Part shown: positions 34,501 to 43,335 of the stretch, in pieces
Layout: every line of letters starts with the position of its first letter
Position numbering within the stretch: the stretch's first letter is position 1
NCBI RefSeq assembly: GCF_001422485.1
Contig: NZ_LMNF01000002.1
Location: forward strand, 445,949 to 509,948
Length of the DNA stretch: 64,000 nt
Reading direction: 5' to 3'
Source: Agreia sp. Leaf283
GTDB lineage: Bacteria > Actinomycetota > Actinomycetes > Actinomycetales > Microbacteriaceae
Translations under genes and position numbers: made by a program
Notes under the pieces: generated by a model
Told to the model about the DNA's origin: nothing
Databases searched by the model: none
Seen by the model: the letters and a program-made list of their open reading frames with translations, nothing else

Positions 34501-35527
34501 GCTCGGGGCCAAGGTCGGGTCGAACGTCGAGGCGTCGACGGTGCTGCTGCTGCCCGCCATGACGACGATCGCCGACCACGCCTTCCTCGCCGACGACACG
34601 ATGGTGGCGTCCTACGAACTGGGCGGCGGCTGGATGCGCATAGATGAGGCCAAGATCGGCCGGCGGGCGTTCCTCGGCAACAGCGGCATGACCGGACCGG
34701 GGCGCACGGTGCCGAAGAACGGACTCGTGGCCGTGCTGTCGGCGACGCCGCGAAAGGCGAAGTCCGGATCGTCGTGGCTGGGCAATCCCCCGGTGCGCCT
34801 GCGCCGCGCCGTGGCCGAATTCGACGAGAGCCGCACCTACGAACCGTCGCGTGTTCTGAGAATCGCGCGGGCCCTGTGGGAGCTGGGCAGACTCGTGCCG
34901 GTCATGGTCACGGTGGCCATCGGGCTCGGCGTGCTGCTCGCTCTCGAGGCCGCGCTCGTCGCCTGGGGACTGGGGTGGACGATCGCCGTGTCCGGTCCCG
35001 TGCTGTTGGCGGCGGGAGCAGTCGCGGCCGCGGTCACGACCGTCGCGAAGTGGACGATCGTGGGCCGGATCCGCGCCACCGAGCATCCGCTCTGGTCGTC
35101 GTTCATCTGGCGCAACGAGGTCTCCGACACCTTCGTCGAGATGGTGGCCGCGCCGTGGTTCGCGCGGGCGGCGACGGGCACTCCTGCACTCGCCCTGTGG
35201 CTGAAGTCCCTCGGCGCACGCATCGGCGCGGGCACCTGGATCGAGACGTACTGGCTTCCCGAGGCCGACCTCGTCTCGCTCGGCGACGGCTCGACAGTGA
35301 ACCGCGGCTGCGTGGTGCAGACCCACCTCTTCCACGACAGGGTCATGTCGCTCGACAGGGTGGCGCTCGCAGCGGGCGCGACCCTCGGCCCGCACAGCGT
35401 GATCCTGCCCGCGGCGCGCATCGACGACGGCGCGACCGTCGGTCCCGCTTCCCTCGTGATGCGGGGCGAGGTCGTTCCGGCGGCCAGCCGGTGGAGGGGC
35501 AACCCCATCGCCCCGTGGAATACTTGA
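31583..35527 (+). CDS. Pls-type single-module NRPS (poly-amino-acid synthetase-like)
   Basis: 1314 residues from GTG 31583, which follows CAGGAG by six bases. One adenylation domain spans about 15-510: FTSGSTGVPKGVAVTH at 176-191, NTYGPTEATVV near 313, YRSGDLVRFE near 396, RADDQIKLGGRRIELGEIE near 413 and RISGKVDR near 503. One carrier domain follows (DDFFAVGGGSL, Ser565). There is no condensation or thioesterase domain. Instead, three pairs of membrane helices alternate with three tandem hexapeptide/left-handed-helix-like domains (about 715-850, 950-1070 and 1150-1314). This is the layout of epsilon-poly-L-lysine synthetase (Pls) and related enzymes. The amino acid used is unknown. It is followed eight bases later by an M1 peptidase. 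Confidence 0.9.
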   Translation: MTDSPADRGLLLGSERTPPERTLVDILRESADRHPESAALADANGSISYRELMRLVSQAAVALSIAGVRQGDRVGIRIPSGGRTLYISILAVLVLGAAYVPVDADDPEERAELVFGEADVVGFIGADGTIVPRTSADGTRRLDTRPSVGLEPVRTGTGTITTLGSPTPDDDAWIIFTSGSTGVPKGVAVTHRSAAAFVDAEARLFLRSEPLDEGDRVLAGLSVAFDASCEEMWLAWRHGACLVPAPRSLVRSGADLGPWLIAHGITVVSTVPTLAGLWPAESLENVRLLIFGGEACPPELAARLATPARELWNTYGPTEATVVACGALLDGSTPVRIGLPLDGWDLAVVDAAGEPVGEGEVGELIIGGVGLARYLDPAKDAEKYAPMPSLGWPRAYRSGDLVRFERAGLVFQGRADDQIKLGGRRIELGEIEAALQALPGVAGAAAVVQTSGAGNQVLVGYLALDQSIAESDFDRAAAVARLREELPAALVPALAVVESIPTRISGKVDRSALPWPLPASGGAGQPGSTAELTGTAGWLAELWTSVLGTAVSDSSDDFFAVGGGSLAAAQLTSMIRARFPEARVSDIYDHPRIGALATELDSRTPREAAEPRTVVPTPRSTQWAQTLLGIPLHIIVGARWSVYLLAANLLLAAFAGIDWLPEISWWWLIIGFLVLVTPVGRMAVSVVAARILLRGVRPGSYPRGGHVHVRLWLAEQVAGLVGAASLAGAPWISYYARALGATIGEGVDLHSLPPVTGMLKLGARVAIEPEVDLSGYWIDGDLLHIGTITIGADATIGSRSTMLPGARVGRGAEIAAGSSVSGRVPGGERWAGSPAERMGKARPGWPAERPPRASGWVAAYGAGSVVLSLLPLAALAVGALVTGAMVRGSDSLGELALRALSSVPLATLAAGVVFAALIVGSVRLLGIGLAPGHYPVRSRVGWQVWATERLLDLSRTMLFPLYASLITPVWLRLLGAKVGSNVEASTVLLLPAMTTIADHAFLADDTMVASYELGGGWMRIDEAKIGRRAFLGNSGMTGPGRTVPKNGLVAVLSATPRKAKSGSSWLGNPPVRLRRAVAEFDESRTYEPSRVLRIARALWELGRLVPVMVTVAIGLGVLLALEAALVAWGLGWTIAVSGPVLLAAGAVAAAVTTVAKWTIVGRIRATEHPLWSSFIWRNEVSDTFVEMVAAPWFARAATGTPALALWLKSLGARIGAGTWIETYWLPEADLVSLGDGSTVNRGCVVQTHLFHDRVMSLDRVALAAGATLGPHSVILPAARIDDGATVGPASLVMRGEVVPAASRWRGNPIAPWNT

Positions 35528-35534
35528 GCGACCG

Positions 35535-36869
35535 ATGCCGCACACACCTTTTCACCCCAGTCACGGGTCGCTCTCGATAGGCGACAGCTACGTTCCCTCG
35601 AGCGGCAACGGCGGATACACGGTCTCGTCGTACGATCTCGACCTCGACTACCGCGTCGCGAACAACCGTCTCGCCGCCACCGCCGTCATCACGGCCACGG
35701 CCACTCGTGACCTGAGCCGCTTCAGCCTCGACTTCTGCGGACTCGTCGCCACCCGCGTGACCGTCGACGGCGTCGCACCGTCGAAGCTCGTCGAGTCGGC
35801 GAGGAAGCTGACCATCACGTCGGCTCGCACGATCCCGCCCGGCGAGCAGTTCGTCGTCACCGTTCGCTACGGCGGCTCCCCTCATCCGGTGCGCAGCCCG
35901 TGGGGCGAACTCGGCTGGGAGGAGCTCAGCGACGGCGTGCTGGTCGCCTCGCAGCCGAGCGGCGCCGCGAGCTGGTTCCCGTGCAACGACCACCCGAGCG
36001 ACAAGGCCGCCTTCCGCATCCGCATCACGACCGAGTCGTCGTACTCGGTTCTGGCCAACGGCCGGCTCCTCTCGAAGGTGCGCCGGGCCAGCCGCACGAC
36101 GTGGACGTTCGAGACCGTCGAACCCATGGCCACCTACCTTGCCAGCATCCAGATCGGCGCGTATCGCGAGATCGTCCTCGCGCGCGTTCCCGTGCCGCAA
36201 TCCGTGTTCGCGCCGCCCGCGATCGTCTCACGGGCGCAGAGCGACTTCGCCGACCAGGAACGCATGCTCGCGCTCTTCGAGCGTTCGTTCGGTCCCTACC
36301 CGTTCGGCGAGTACTCGGTCGTCGTGACCGACGACGACCTCGAGATCCCCGTCGAGGCCCACGGGTTCGCCGTGTTCGGCAAGAACCACATCGACGGCCT
36401 CGGCGGCTCGGAGAGGCTCATCGCGCACGAGCTCGCCCACTCCTGGTTCGGCAACAGCCTCACCGCGACGACCTGGAAGGACATCTGGCTGCACGAGGGC
36501 TTCGCCTGCTACGCCGAGTGGCTGTGGTCGGAGGAGTCCGGAGGCCTGTCTGCCGACAGGCTCGCCCACCAGCACTGGGCCCGGCTGTCGCACCTGCCGC
36601 AGGACCTGACCATCGGCGATCCCGGCCCCGAGCTGATGTTCGACGACCGCGTGTACAAGAGGGGCGCCCTCACCCTGCACGCCCTGCGCCTCACCGTCGG
36701 CGACGACGCGTTCTTCGAGCTGCTGAGCTCGTGGGCGACGGAGAACCGCTACGGCAACGTCACGACCGAGGGCTTCTACCTTCACGCGAACGACCGCAGC
36801 CCGATCGACCTCGGCGAGCTGTTCGAGACGTGGCTCTTCTCCGAACGACTGCCGGTTCTGCCTCACTGA
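35535..36869 (+). CDS. M1 family zinc metallopeptidase
   Basis: 444 residues, shorter than classical aminopeptidase N (about 870) because only the N-terminal beta and catalytic domains are present. The zinc site is HELAH at 298-302, with Glu321 in LHEGF 19 residues later. Catalytic Tyr374 lies in RVYKRGALTL. The GAMEN exopeptidase motif is replaced by VEAHGF (273-278), so substrate binding may differ. There is no signal peptide. It begins eight bases after the Pls-like gene and is surely cotranscribed. Pls-type producers are known to carry a zinc aminopeptidase that degrades their own polymer, so a role in product turnover or trimming is inferred. Confidence 0.88.
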   Translation: MPHTPFHPSHGSLSIGDSYVPSSGNGGYTVSSYDLDLDYRVANNRLAATAVITATATRDLSRFSLDFCGLVATRVTVDGVAPSKLVESARKLTITSARTIPPGEQFVVTVRYGGSPHPVRSPWGELGWEELSDGVLVASQPSGAASWFPCNDHPSDKAAFRIRITTESSYSVLANGRLLSKVRRASRTTWTFETVEPMATYLASIQIGAYREIVLARVPVPQSVFAPPAIVSRAQSDFADQERMLALFERSFGPYPFGEYSVVVTDDDLEIPVEAHGFAVFGKNHIDGLGGSERLIAHELAHSWFGNSLTATTWKDIWLHEGFACYAEWLWSEESGGLSADRLAHQHWARLSHLPQDLTIGDPGPELMFDDRVYKRGALTLHALRLTVGDDAFFELLSSWATENRYGNVTTEGFYLHANDRSPIDLGELFETWLFSERLPVLPH

Positions 36870-36902
36870 CCTCGACCGTACAGGTCTCGGCGCCGTCTCC
36901 GA

Positions 36903-37481
36903 TTACTCGATCAGGTCGACGAGCACGGGGTCCGTGCCGAGCAGCACGACGCTGAGCACGAGGTCGGGGTCGTTCACGGCAACATCCACGATGACGGCGT
37001 CGACACGAGAACCGGATGCGAGATCGACGGTCGTGAGATCGAATCGCAGACCTCGGCCGGTCGCCTTGAGATAGGCCTCCTTGCGAGACCACAGCCGCGT
37101 GCGGAGCAGAGCGCGCGTCGCGGCCGGCTCGTCGTCGATCAGGTCGCGCTCCGCGTCGGAGAATGCCACCTCGTCGACCCGGGCCCTCGAGACGCTCGTC
37201 CGCGATTCCACATCGACCCCGAGATCTCGACCCGCGGCATCCATCGACACGGCGACCGCGACCAGACCGCCGGCCGAGCTCTTGCTCACCACGATCTCGG
37301 AGCCGTCCGGGGCTCTGGGCGACGACACCCGCGGCTTGCCGTGCGGCCTGCCGCAGTCGTCGCACGACGAGTCGATGACCACCTGCTCGGGTCGAACCCC
37401 GGCGATGGATGCGACGGCTCGTTCGAGCGCGTCGACCGCCGGTGCCGATTCCAGCACGACCCGTACATGGCTCGTCGTCAT
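36903..37481 (-). CDS. 4'-phosphopantetheinyl transferase
   Basis: 192 residues from ATG 37481. It transfers phosphopantetheine from CoA to carrier-protein serines. The Sfp-like signature is complete: CGRPHGKPRV at 43-52, LGVDVES at 87-93 with Asp90 and Glu92 as metal ligands, and WSRKEAYLKATGRGL at 131-145 with Glu135 and Lys139. It is convergent with the Pls-like/M1 pair, 33 bases from the M1 stop, and very probably primes Ser565 of the synthetase. It overlaps osmC by four bases, so it is coupled to it. Confidence 0.92.
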   Translation of the reverse strand: MTTSHVRVVLESAPAVDALERAVASIAGVRPEQVVIDSSCDDCGRPHGKPRVSSPRAPDGSEIVVSKSSAGGLVAVAVSMDAAGRDLGVDVESRTSVSRARVDEVAFSDAERDLIDDEPAATRALLRTRLWSRKEAYLKATGRGLRFDLTTVDLASGSRVDAVIVDVAVNDPDLVLSVVLLGTDPVLVDLIE

Positions 37482-37942
37482 CCGGCCCGCGGCTCGTGCA
37501 GCACGGGAAAGTTCACGGAGTTGGCGATGAAGCACTTCTCGCTCGCCTCGGCGTGAAGAGTCTGGGCGAGCTCGGCCTGGTCGGGATCGGCGAGCTCGAC
37601 CCTCGGGTGCAACGTCGCCGAGGTGAAGCGGCCACCGCCCGTGCGGTCGAGTGCCAGCGTGCCTGTCGCCTCGTCGGTGTATCCCGTGACCACGACGCCG
37701 TGCAGCACGGCGACGTGGAGATACGAGAGCATGTGGCACTGGCTGAGCGCAGCGAGCAGCATCTCCTCCGGATTCCAGCGGTCGATGTCGCCGTGGAAGG
37801 TGCGGTCGGCGCTGCCCTCGATCGGATGCTTGCCCTCGGCATGCACGAGATGCTGGCGCCCGTAGTCGCGGTAGCCGCTCGTGCCCGTGCCCCTATTTCC
37901 AAGCCACTCTACGGTCACCGTGTAGGAATGCTGCGCTTTCAC
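37478..37942 (-). CDS. OsmC family peroxiredoxin-like protein
   Basis: 154 residues of the OsmC/Ohr fold, thiol-dependent hydroperoxide reductases. The two conserved Cys are present, in ALSQCHMLSYLH (about residue 89) and EKCFIANSVNFPV (about 136). WNPEEMLLAALSQC is a strong family match. The GTG start is fixed by TAGGCT six bases upstream. Its ATGA overlap with the PPTase gene suggests one mRNA, though the two functions are unrelated. Confidence 0.9.
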   Translation of the reverse strand: MKAQHSYTVTVEWLGNRGTGTSGYRDYGRQHLVHAEGKHPIEGSADRTFHGDIDRWNPEEMLLAALSQCHMLSYLHVAVLHGVVVTGYTDEATGTLALDRTGGGRFTSATLHPRVELADPDQAELAQTLHAEASEKCFIANSVNFPVLHEPRAG

Positions 37943-37948
37943 GCGATC

Positions 37949-37954
37949 AGCCTA
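37949..37954 (-). promoter_or_regulatory. -10 hexamer TAGGCT, leaderless start of osmC
   Basis: Spacer GATCGC (6 nt), then GTG at 37942. The divergent gabT -10 begins 25 bases away. Confidence 0.6.
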
Positions 37955-37978
37955 ACCGGGCGCCCAGCGACCCGACGG

Positions 37979-37984
37979 TAAACT
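37979..37984 (+). promoter_or_regulatory. -10 hexamer TAAACT for gabT (near-leaderless)
   Basis: Ten bases separate the hexamer from ATG 37995, giving a leader of only about 3-4 nt and no room for a Shine-Dalgarno. Confidence 0.45.
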
Positions 37985-37994
37985 TGCCCTCATC

Positions 37995-39350
37995 ATGACT
38001 GACACGCTGAGTTCCTCCTACACCGTCGCCCAGGAGCGGAAGGTCGTCACGGCGATCCCCGGCCCTCGAAGCATCGCACTGCACGAGCGACGACTGGCCG
38101 TTGTGCCGGTGGGGGTCGGCACGGCTCTTCCCGTCTACATCGAGAAGGCCAACGGCGCCATCCTCGTCGACGTCGATGGCAATCAGTTCATCGACCTCGG
38201 AGCCGGCATCGGCGTGACCACGGTCGGCCACACCTCCGCCCGTGTCATCGAGGCGGCGACTGCCCAGCTGGGCAAGGTGACGCACACGCTCTTCACGGTC
38301 ACGCCCTACGAGGAGTACGTGCGCGTGGCCGAGCTGCTCGCGGAGCACACCCCGGGCGACTTCGCGAAGAAGACCGTCCTCGTCAACTCCGGAGCCGAGG
38401 CCGTCGAGAACGCGGTCAAGATCGCGCGCAAGTACACGCGCCGCACGGGCGTGGCCGTGCTCGAGCACGCCTACCACGGCCGCACGAACCTGACCATGGC
38501 CATGAACTTCAAGGCGGCGCCGTACGCCACCGGATTCGGCCCCCTCGCGGGAGCCGTCTACCGTGCGCCCAACTCGTATCCCTACCACGACGGCCTCACC
38601 GGCGCCGAGGCGGCGGAGCGCACCATCGGCTACCTCGAGAAGACCGTCGGCGCGTACGACCTCGCCTGCCTGGTGGTCGAGCCGATCCAGGGCGAAGGCG
38701 GCTTCGTCGTGCCTGCCGACGGCTACCTGCCCGCACTGCAGCAGTGGTGCACCGACAACGGCGTCGTCTTCATCGCCGACGAGATCCAGAGCGGCATGGC
38801 CCGCACGGGTGCGTACTTCGCGAGCGAGCACTTCGGCCTGGTGCCCGACATGGTGCTGAGCGCCAAAGGCATCGCGGGCGGTCTCCCCCTCGCCGGCGTC
38901 ACCGGACGCGCGGACATCATGGACGCAGCCCTTCCCGGTGGCCTGGGCGGCACATTCGGCGGAAACCCCGTGGCCGCCGCTGCAGCCGTCGCCGTCTTCG
39001 AGCAGATCGAGAACGACAACCTGCTGGCCGAAGCGACACGCATCGAACAGACGCTGGTCACCGGCCTCGAGACCCTCGCCTCGAAATACGACATCATCGG
39101 CGACATCCGGGGCGTCGGCGCCATGATCGCGATGGAGCTGGTGCAGCCCGGAACAGGAGCGACGACGAAGGAGCCCAACCCGAAGGCCGTCGACGCCATC
39201 GTGGCCTACGCCGCCGAGCACGGCGTCCTCGTGTTGAATGCGGGAACGTACGGCAACATCGTGCGCTTCCTCCCGAGTCTGGCCATCTCCGACGCGCTCC
39301 TCACCGACGCGCTCGGCGTGATCGACGAGGCCATGGCGACCCTGCGATGA
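37995..39350 (+). CDS. gabT: 4-aminobutyrate aminotransferase (class III)
   Basis: 451 residues. It moves the amino group of GABA to 2-oxoglutarate, giving succinate semialdehyde. Class III PLP enzyme marks are NSGAEAVENAVKIARKYT, AYHGRTNLTMAMNFK, VEPIQGEGGFVVP, FIADEIQSGMARTG and LSAKGIAGGLPLAG with the PLP Lys at 291. Length and the N-terminal RSIALHERR segment fit actinobacterial GabT. It overlaps the asparaginase gene by four bases. With the nearby Pot transporter it suggests use of putrescine or GABA as a nitrogen source. Confidence 0.92.
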   Translation: MTDTLSSSYTVAQERKVVTAIPGPRSIALHERRLAVVPVGVGTALPVYIEKANGAILVDVDGNQFIDLGAGIGVTTVGHTSARVIEAATAQLGKVTHTLFTVTPYEEYVRVAELLAEHTPGDFAKKTVLVNSGAEAVENAVKIARKYTRRTGVAVLEHAYHGRTNLTMAMNFKAAPYATGFGPLAGAVYRAPNSYPYHDGLTGAEAAERTIGYLEKTVGAYDLACLVVEPIQGEGGFVVPADGYLPALQQWCTDNGVVFIADEIQSGMARTGAYFASEHFGLVPDMVLSAKGIAGGLPLAGVTGRADIMDAALPGGLGGTFGGNPVAAAAAVAVFEQIENDNLLAEATRIEQTLVTGLETLASKYDIIGDIRGVGAMIAMELVQPGTGATTKEPNPKAVDAIVAYAAEHGVLVLNAGTYGNIVRFLPSLAISDALLTDALGVIDEAMATLR

Positions 39351-40327
39351 GCTCGGTGGCAGCGGGCGCCGTCACGATCGACGGGGCCGTCGAGCTGGCG
39401 GTCCTCGAGCGCAGCGGGTTCGTCGAGTCGCGTCATGTGGGCGCGGCCGTCGTGGTCGCACCGGACGGCGCGATCATCGACGAGCTGGGCGACGCCGGGG
39501 CGCCCGTGTTTCCGCGTTCCAGCCTCAAGCCCTTCCAGGCTCTGGCCATCCGCGAGGCGGGCGTGCACCTCAGTCCCCTGCAGACCGCCCTGTCGATGGC
39601 GAGTCACGGTGGCACGTCGGCGCACGTCGAGGTCGTGCGCGAGATCCTCGCACTCGCAGCTCTGGTCGAATCCGACCTCGGATGCCCGGCGGACTGGCCA
39701 GGTGACAGGGCCGCCCGCGACGCCGTGATCCGCGCCGACGCCGGAGTGCAGCGTGTCTTCATGAACTGCTCGGGCAAGCACGCAGCCATGCTGCTGGCGT
39801 GCGTTCAGCAGGGCTGGAGCACGACCGACTACCTCGACCCGGGCCATCCCCTGCAACTGCGCGTGCGCGAGGTCATCGAGCGGGAGACCGGCGAGACGAT
39901 CGTGGCATCGGGTGTCGACGGATGCGGCGCACCCGTGCACGCGATCTCGCTGCGAGGCCTCGCTCGCGGCGTGTCACGCATAGCGCAGCGCAGCACGCCC
40001 GATTCCGAATGGCTCGTCGACTCGGTTCTCGCCAACGGCTGGGCGGTCGACGCTCCCGGCGAGCAGAACACGCTGGTGATCGACGAGCTGCAGATCTTCG
40101 CGAAGCTCGGAGCCGAAGGGGTCATGGTCATGTCCACACTCTCCGGTGTGGCGGTCGCACTCAAGATCCTCGATGGCAGCCTGCGCGCGGCCGCGCTCGT
40201 CGCGCTCGAACTCCTCGTGCGCGCGGAAGCGATCGACCGCCGCGGCGTCGACACTCTTCTCGCTCGCTTCGACCTGACCGTTCTCGGCGGGGGCAAACCC
40301 GTCGGAGCGATCAGAGTCACCGCCTGA
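39347..40327 (+). CDS. Asparaginase (asparaginase II / PF06089 type)
   Basis: 326 residues from ATG 39347, which overlaps gabT (ATGA). The family hydrolyses asparagine to aspartate and ammonia. It has SSLKPFQALAIREAG near residue 50, SHGGTSAHVE, MNCSGKHAAMLLACVQ, DGCGAPVHAISLRGLARG and LGGGKPVGAIR at the end. This family is unlike the E. coli type I and II enzymes. Coupling to gabT points to a common nitrogen-scavenging role. Confidence 0.88.
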   Translation: MSSVAAGAVTIDGAVELAVLERSGFVESRHVGAAVVVAPDGAIIDELGDAGAPVFPRSSLKPFQALAIREAGVHLSPLQTALSMASHGGTSAHVEVVREILALAALVESDLGCPADWPGDRAARDAVIRADAGVQRVFMNCSGKHAAMLLACVQQGWSTTDYLDPGHPLQLRVREVIERETGETIVASGVDGCGAPVHAISLRGLARGVSRIAQRSTPDSEWLVDSVLANGWAVDAPGEQNTLVIDELQIFAKLGAEGVMVMSTLSGVAVALKILDGSLRAAALVALELLVRAEAIDRRGVDTLLARFDLTVLGGGKPVGAIRVTA

Positions 40328-40354
40328 CTCGGAGGCTCGCCGCCTACGCCGCGA

Positions 40355-41218
40355 TCACGAGAGCCGGTCGAGTCTCTTCTGCCGGGCCGCTCGACTGACC
40401 TGGCTCACCACGACGATCGCGATCGCGAGGATGAAGACGGCCGACGCGATGACATTCGCCTCGGCGGGGATCCCCCGGGCCGCCGCGATGTAGATGAACT
40501 TCGGGAAGGTGTCGACCGAGCCGGCGTTGAAGTTCGTGATGATGAAGTCGTCGAAGCTCAGCGCGAACGACAGCAGCGCCGCGGCCAGGATGCCCGGGAG
40601 CAGCAACGGGAAGGTGATGCGCCAGAAGACCTGCGCAGCAGATCCGTACAGGTCGCGTCCGGCTTCCTCGAGCGCAGGATCGAGCCCAGCCACCCGTGCC
40701 TTGACCGTCACGACGACGAAGCTGATGCAGAACATCGTATGGGCGAGGATCACCGTGACGATGCCCTTCTGCGTACCGAGGGCCAGGAACTGGGCGGCGA
40801 GGCCCGCGCCCAGCACCACCTCGGGTGTGGCCATCGGCAGGAACAGCAGCAGGCTGATGCTCGACCGGAACCGGAACCGGTACCGCACGAGGGCGATGGC
40901 GATCGCCGTTCCGAGCGCCGTCGCGAGCACCGTGGCCACGACCCCGACGAGGATGCTGTTGCCGAACGCCTCGCAGAGCCCGGGTTCGTTGCAGACGGTC
41001 AGCCACTTCTCGAGGGTGAAGCCGCGCCAGGCCAGGTTCGACTTCACGGAGTCGTTGAACGAGAAGACGAACGTGTATCCGATGGGAATGAGCAGGAACA
41101 CGAGAGCCAGGGCAACGTAGATGGGCAGTCCGAGACCGGACAGTCTGCGACGCGGTCGCCGCCCGGCTGCTGGATCGGGCCCGGCCTGATTCGCAGTGTC
41201 GAGGGGCAGGGCCGTCAC
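40355..41218 (-). CDS. potC: ABC transporter permease, PotC-like (polyamine uptake)
   Basis: 287 residues with six membrane helices after a basic N-terminus. The cytoplasmic EAA loop reads EEAGRDLYGSAAQVFWRIT (about 182-200), the coupling site for the ATPase. It is the last gene of the D-A-B-C operon and overlaps potB by four bases. It is convergent with the asparaginase gene, 27 bases away. Confidence 0.88.
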   Translation of the reverse strand: MTALPLDTANQAGPDPAAGRRPRRRLSGLGLPIYVALALVFLLIPIGYTFVFSFNDSVKSNLAWRGFTLEKWLTVCNEPGLCEAFGNSILVGVVATVLATALGTAIAIALVRYRFRFRSSISLLLFLPMATPEVVLGAGLAAQFLALGTQKGIVTVILAHTMFCISFVVVTVKARVAGLDPALEEAGRDLYGSAAQVFWRITFPLLLPGILAAALLSFALSFDDFIITNFNAGSVDTFPKFIYIAAARGIPAEANVIASAVFILAIAIVVVSQVSRAARQKRLDRLS

Positions 41219-42129
41219 AGCAGGTCCTCCGTTCCGCTGCGGCGCACGTAGACGCCGACGAGTATGAGAATCACGGCCATCAGGATGATGGAGAGCGCCG
41301 CCGCGACCGGGTAGTTCTGCAGGGTGAGGAAGTTGGCTTCGATCGCGTTGCCGAGCATCGCGGTCTTGCTCGAGCCCAGGAAGTCGCGGCTCGCGTTGAT
41401 GTAGTCGCCCGCGGCGGGAATGAACGTGAGCAGGGTTCCCGAGATGATTCCCGGCATCGACAGGGGAACCGTGACCTTGAGGAACGTCGTGGCAGGGCTC
41501 GCATAGAGGTCGTTTCCCGCCTCGAGGAAGCGGATGTCGAGGCGCTCCAGCGTTGTGTAGAGCGGAAGTGTCATGAACGGGATGAAGTTGTACGTCAGGC
41601 CGAAGATGACCGCGAAAGGTGTTCCCGTCAGGTGACCGTCTGCCGGCAGGATGGCCACGGCCTTGAGTGCGAGCACGACGGGCGACTCATCGGACAGGAT
41701 CTGCTTCCATGCGAGGGTGCGAAGCAGGAAGCTGATGAAGAACGGCGCGATCACCAAGGTGAGCATGAGGCTCTGGAGCAGTGGCCACCGGCGTGCCTTC
41801 ACCCCGATGAAGTACGCGATGGGATAACTGATGACGAGGGCGAACACGGTCGCCACCAGCGCGTATCCGAAGGCGCGGAGGATATGGGGCAGGTACTCGC
41901 TGGCGCTGTCGACGTAGTTCTGCCATTGCAGGCCCGGAACGTAGTCGCCGATGTCGCCGCCGGGCAGTTCAGCCTGGAACGATGTGATCACGAGCGAGAT
42001 CAGCGGCGTCAGGAAGAACAGCAGCATGTACAGGATGCCGGGCAGCAGCATCACGAGCGCGACCGTCGAGGCCCGCCTGGCCGGTTTCGTGACGACCGCG
42101 TCTGTCGAGGCGAAGGCGGCGAAGGCCAC
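41215..42129 (-). CDS. potB: ABC transporter permease, PotB-like (polyamine uptake)
   Basis: 304 residues and six membrane helices. The EAA loop is EAGNDLYASPATTFLKVTVP near 215. There is a long first periplasmic loop after FLTPLISLVITSFQAE, as in PotB and HisM-type permeases. It starts three bases after potA and overlaps potC by four. It forms the heterodimeric channel with PotC. Confidence 0.88.
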   Translation of the reverse strand: MAFAAFASTDAVVTKPARRASTVALVMLLPGILYMLLFFLTPLISLVITSFQAELPGGDIGDYVPGLQWQNYVDSASEYLPHILRAFGYALVATVFALVISYPIAYFIGVKARRWPLLQSLMLTLVIAPFFISFLLRTLAWKQILSDESPVVLALKAVAILPADGHLTGTPFAVIFGLTYNFIPFMTLPLYTTLERLDIRFLEAGNDLYASPATTFLKVTVPLSMPGIISGTLLTFIPAAGDYINASRDFLGSSKTAMLGNAIEANFLTLQNYPVAAALSIILMAVILILVGVYVRRSGTEDLL

Positions 42130-42132
42130 GGG

Positions 42133-43334
<1,202 letters not shown>

Positions 43335-43335
<1 letters not shown>

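Noticed and set aside
36868-36886. GACCT/AGGTC hairpin between the M1 and PPTase genes
   Set aside because: A 5-bp stem with a 9-nt loop is too weak to call a terminator.
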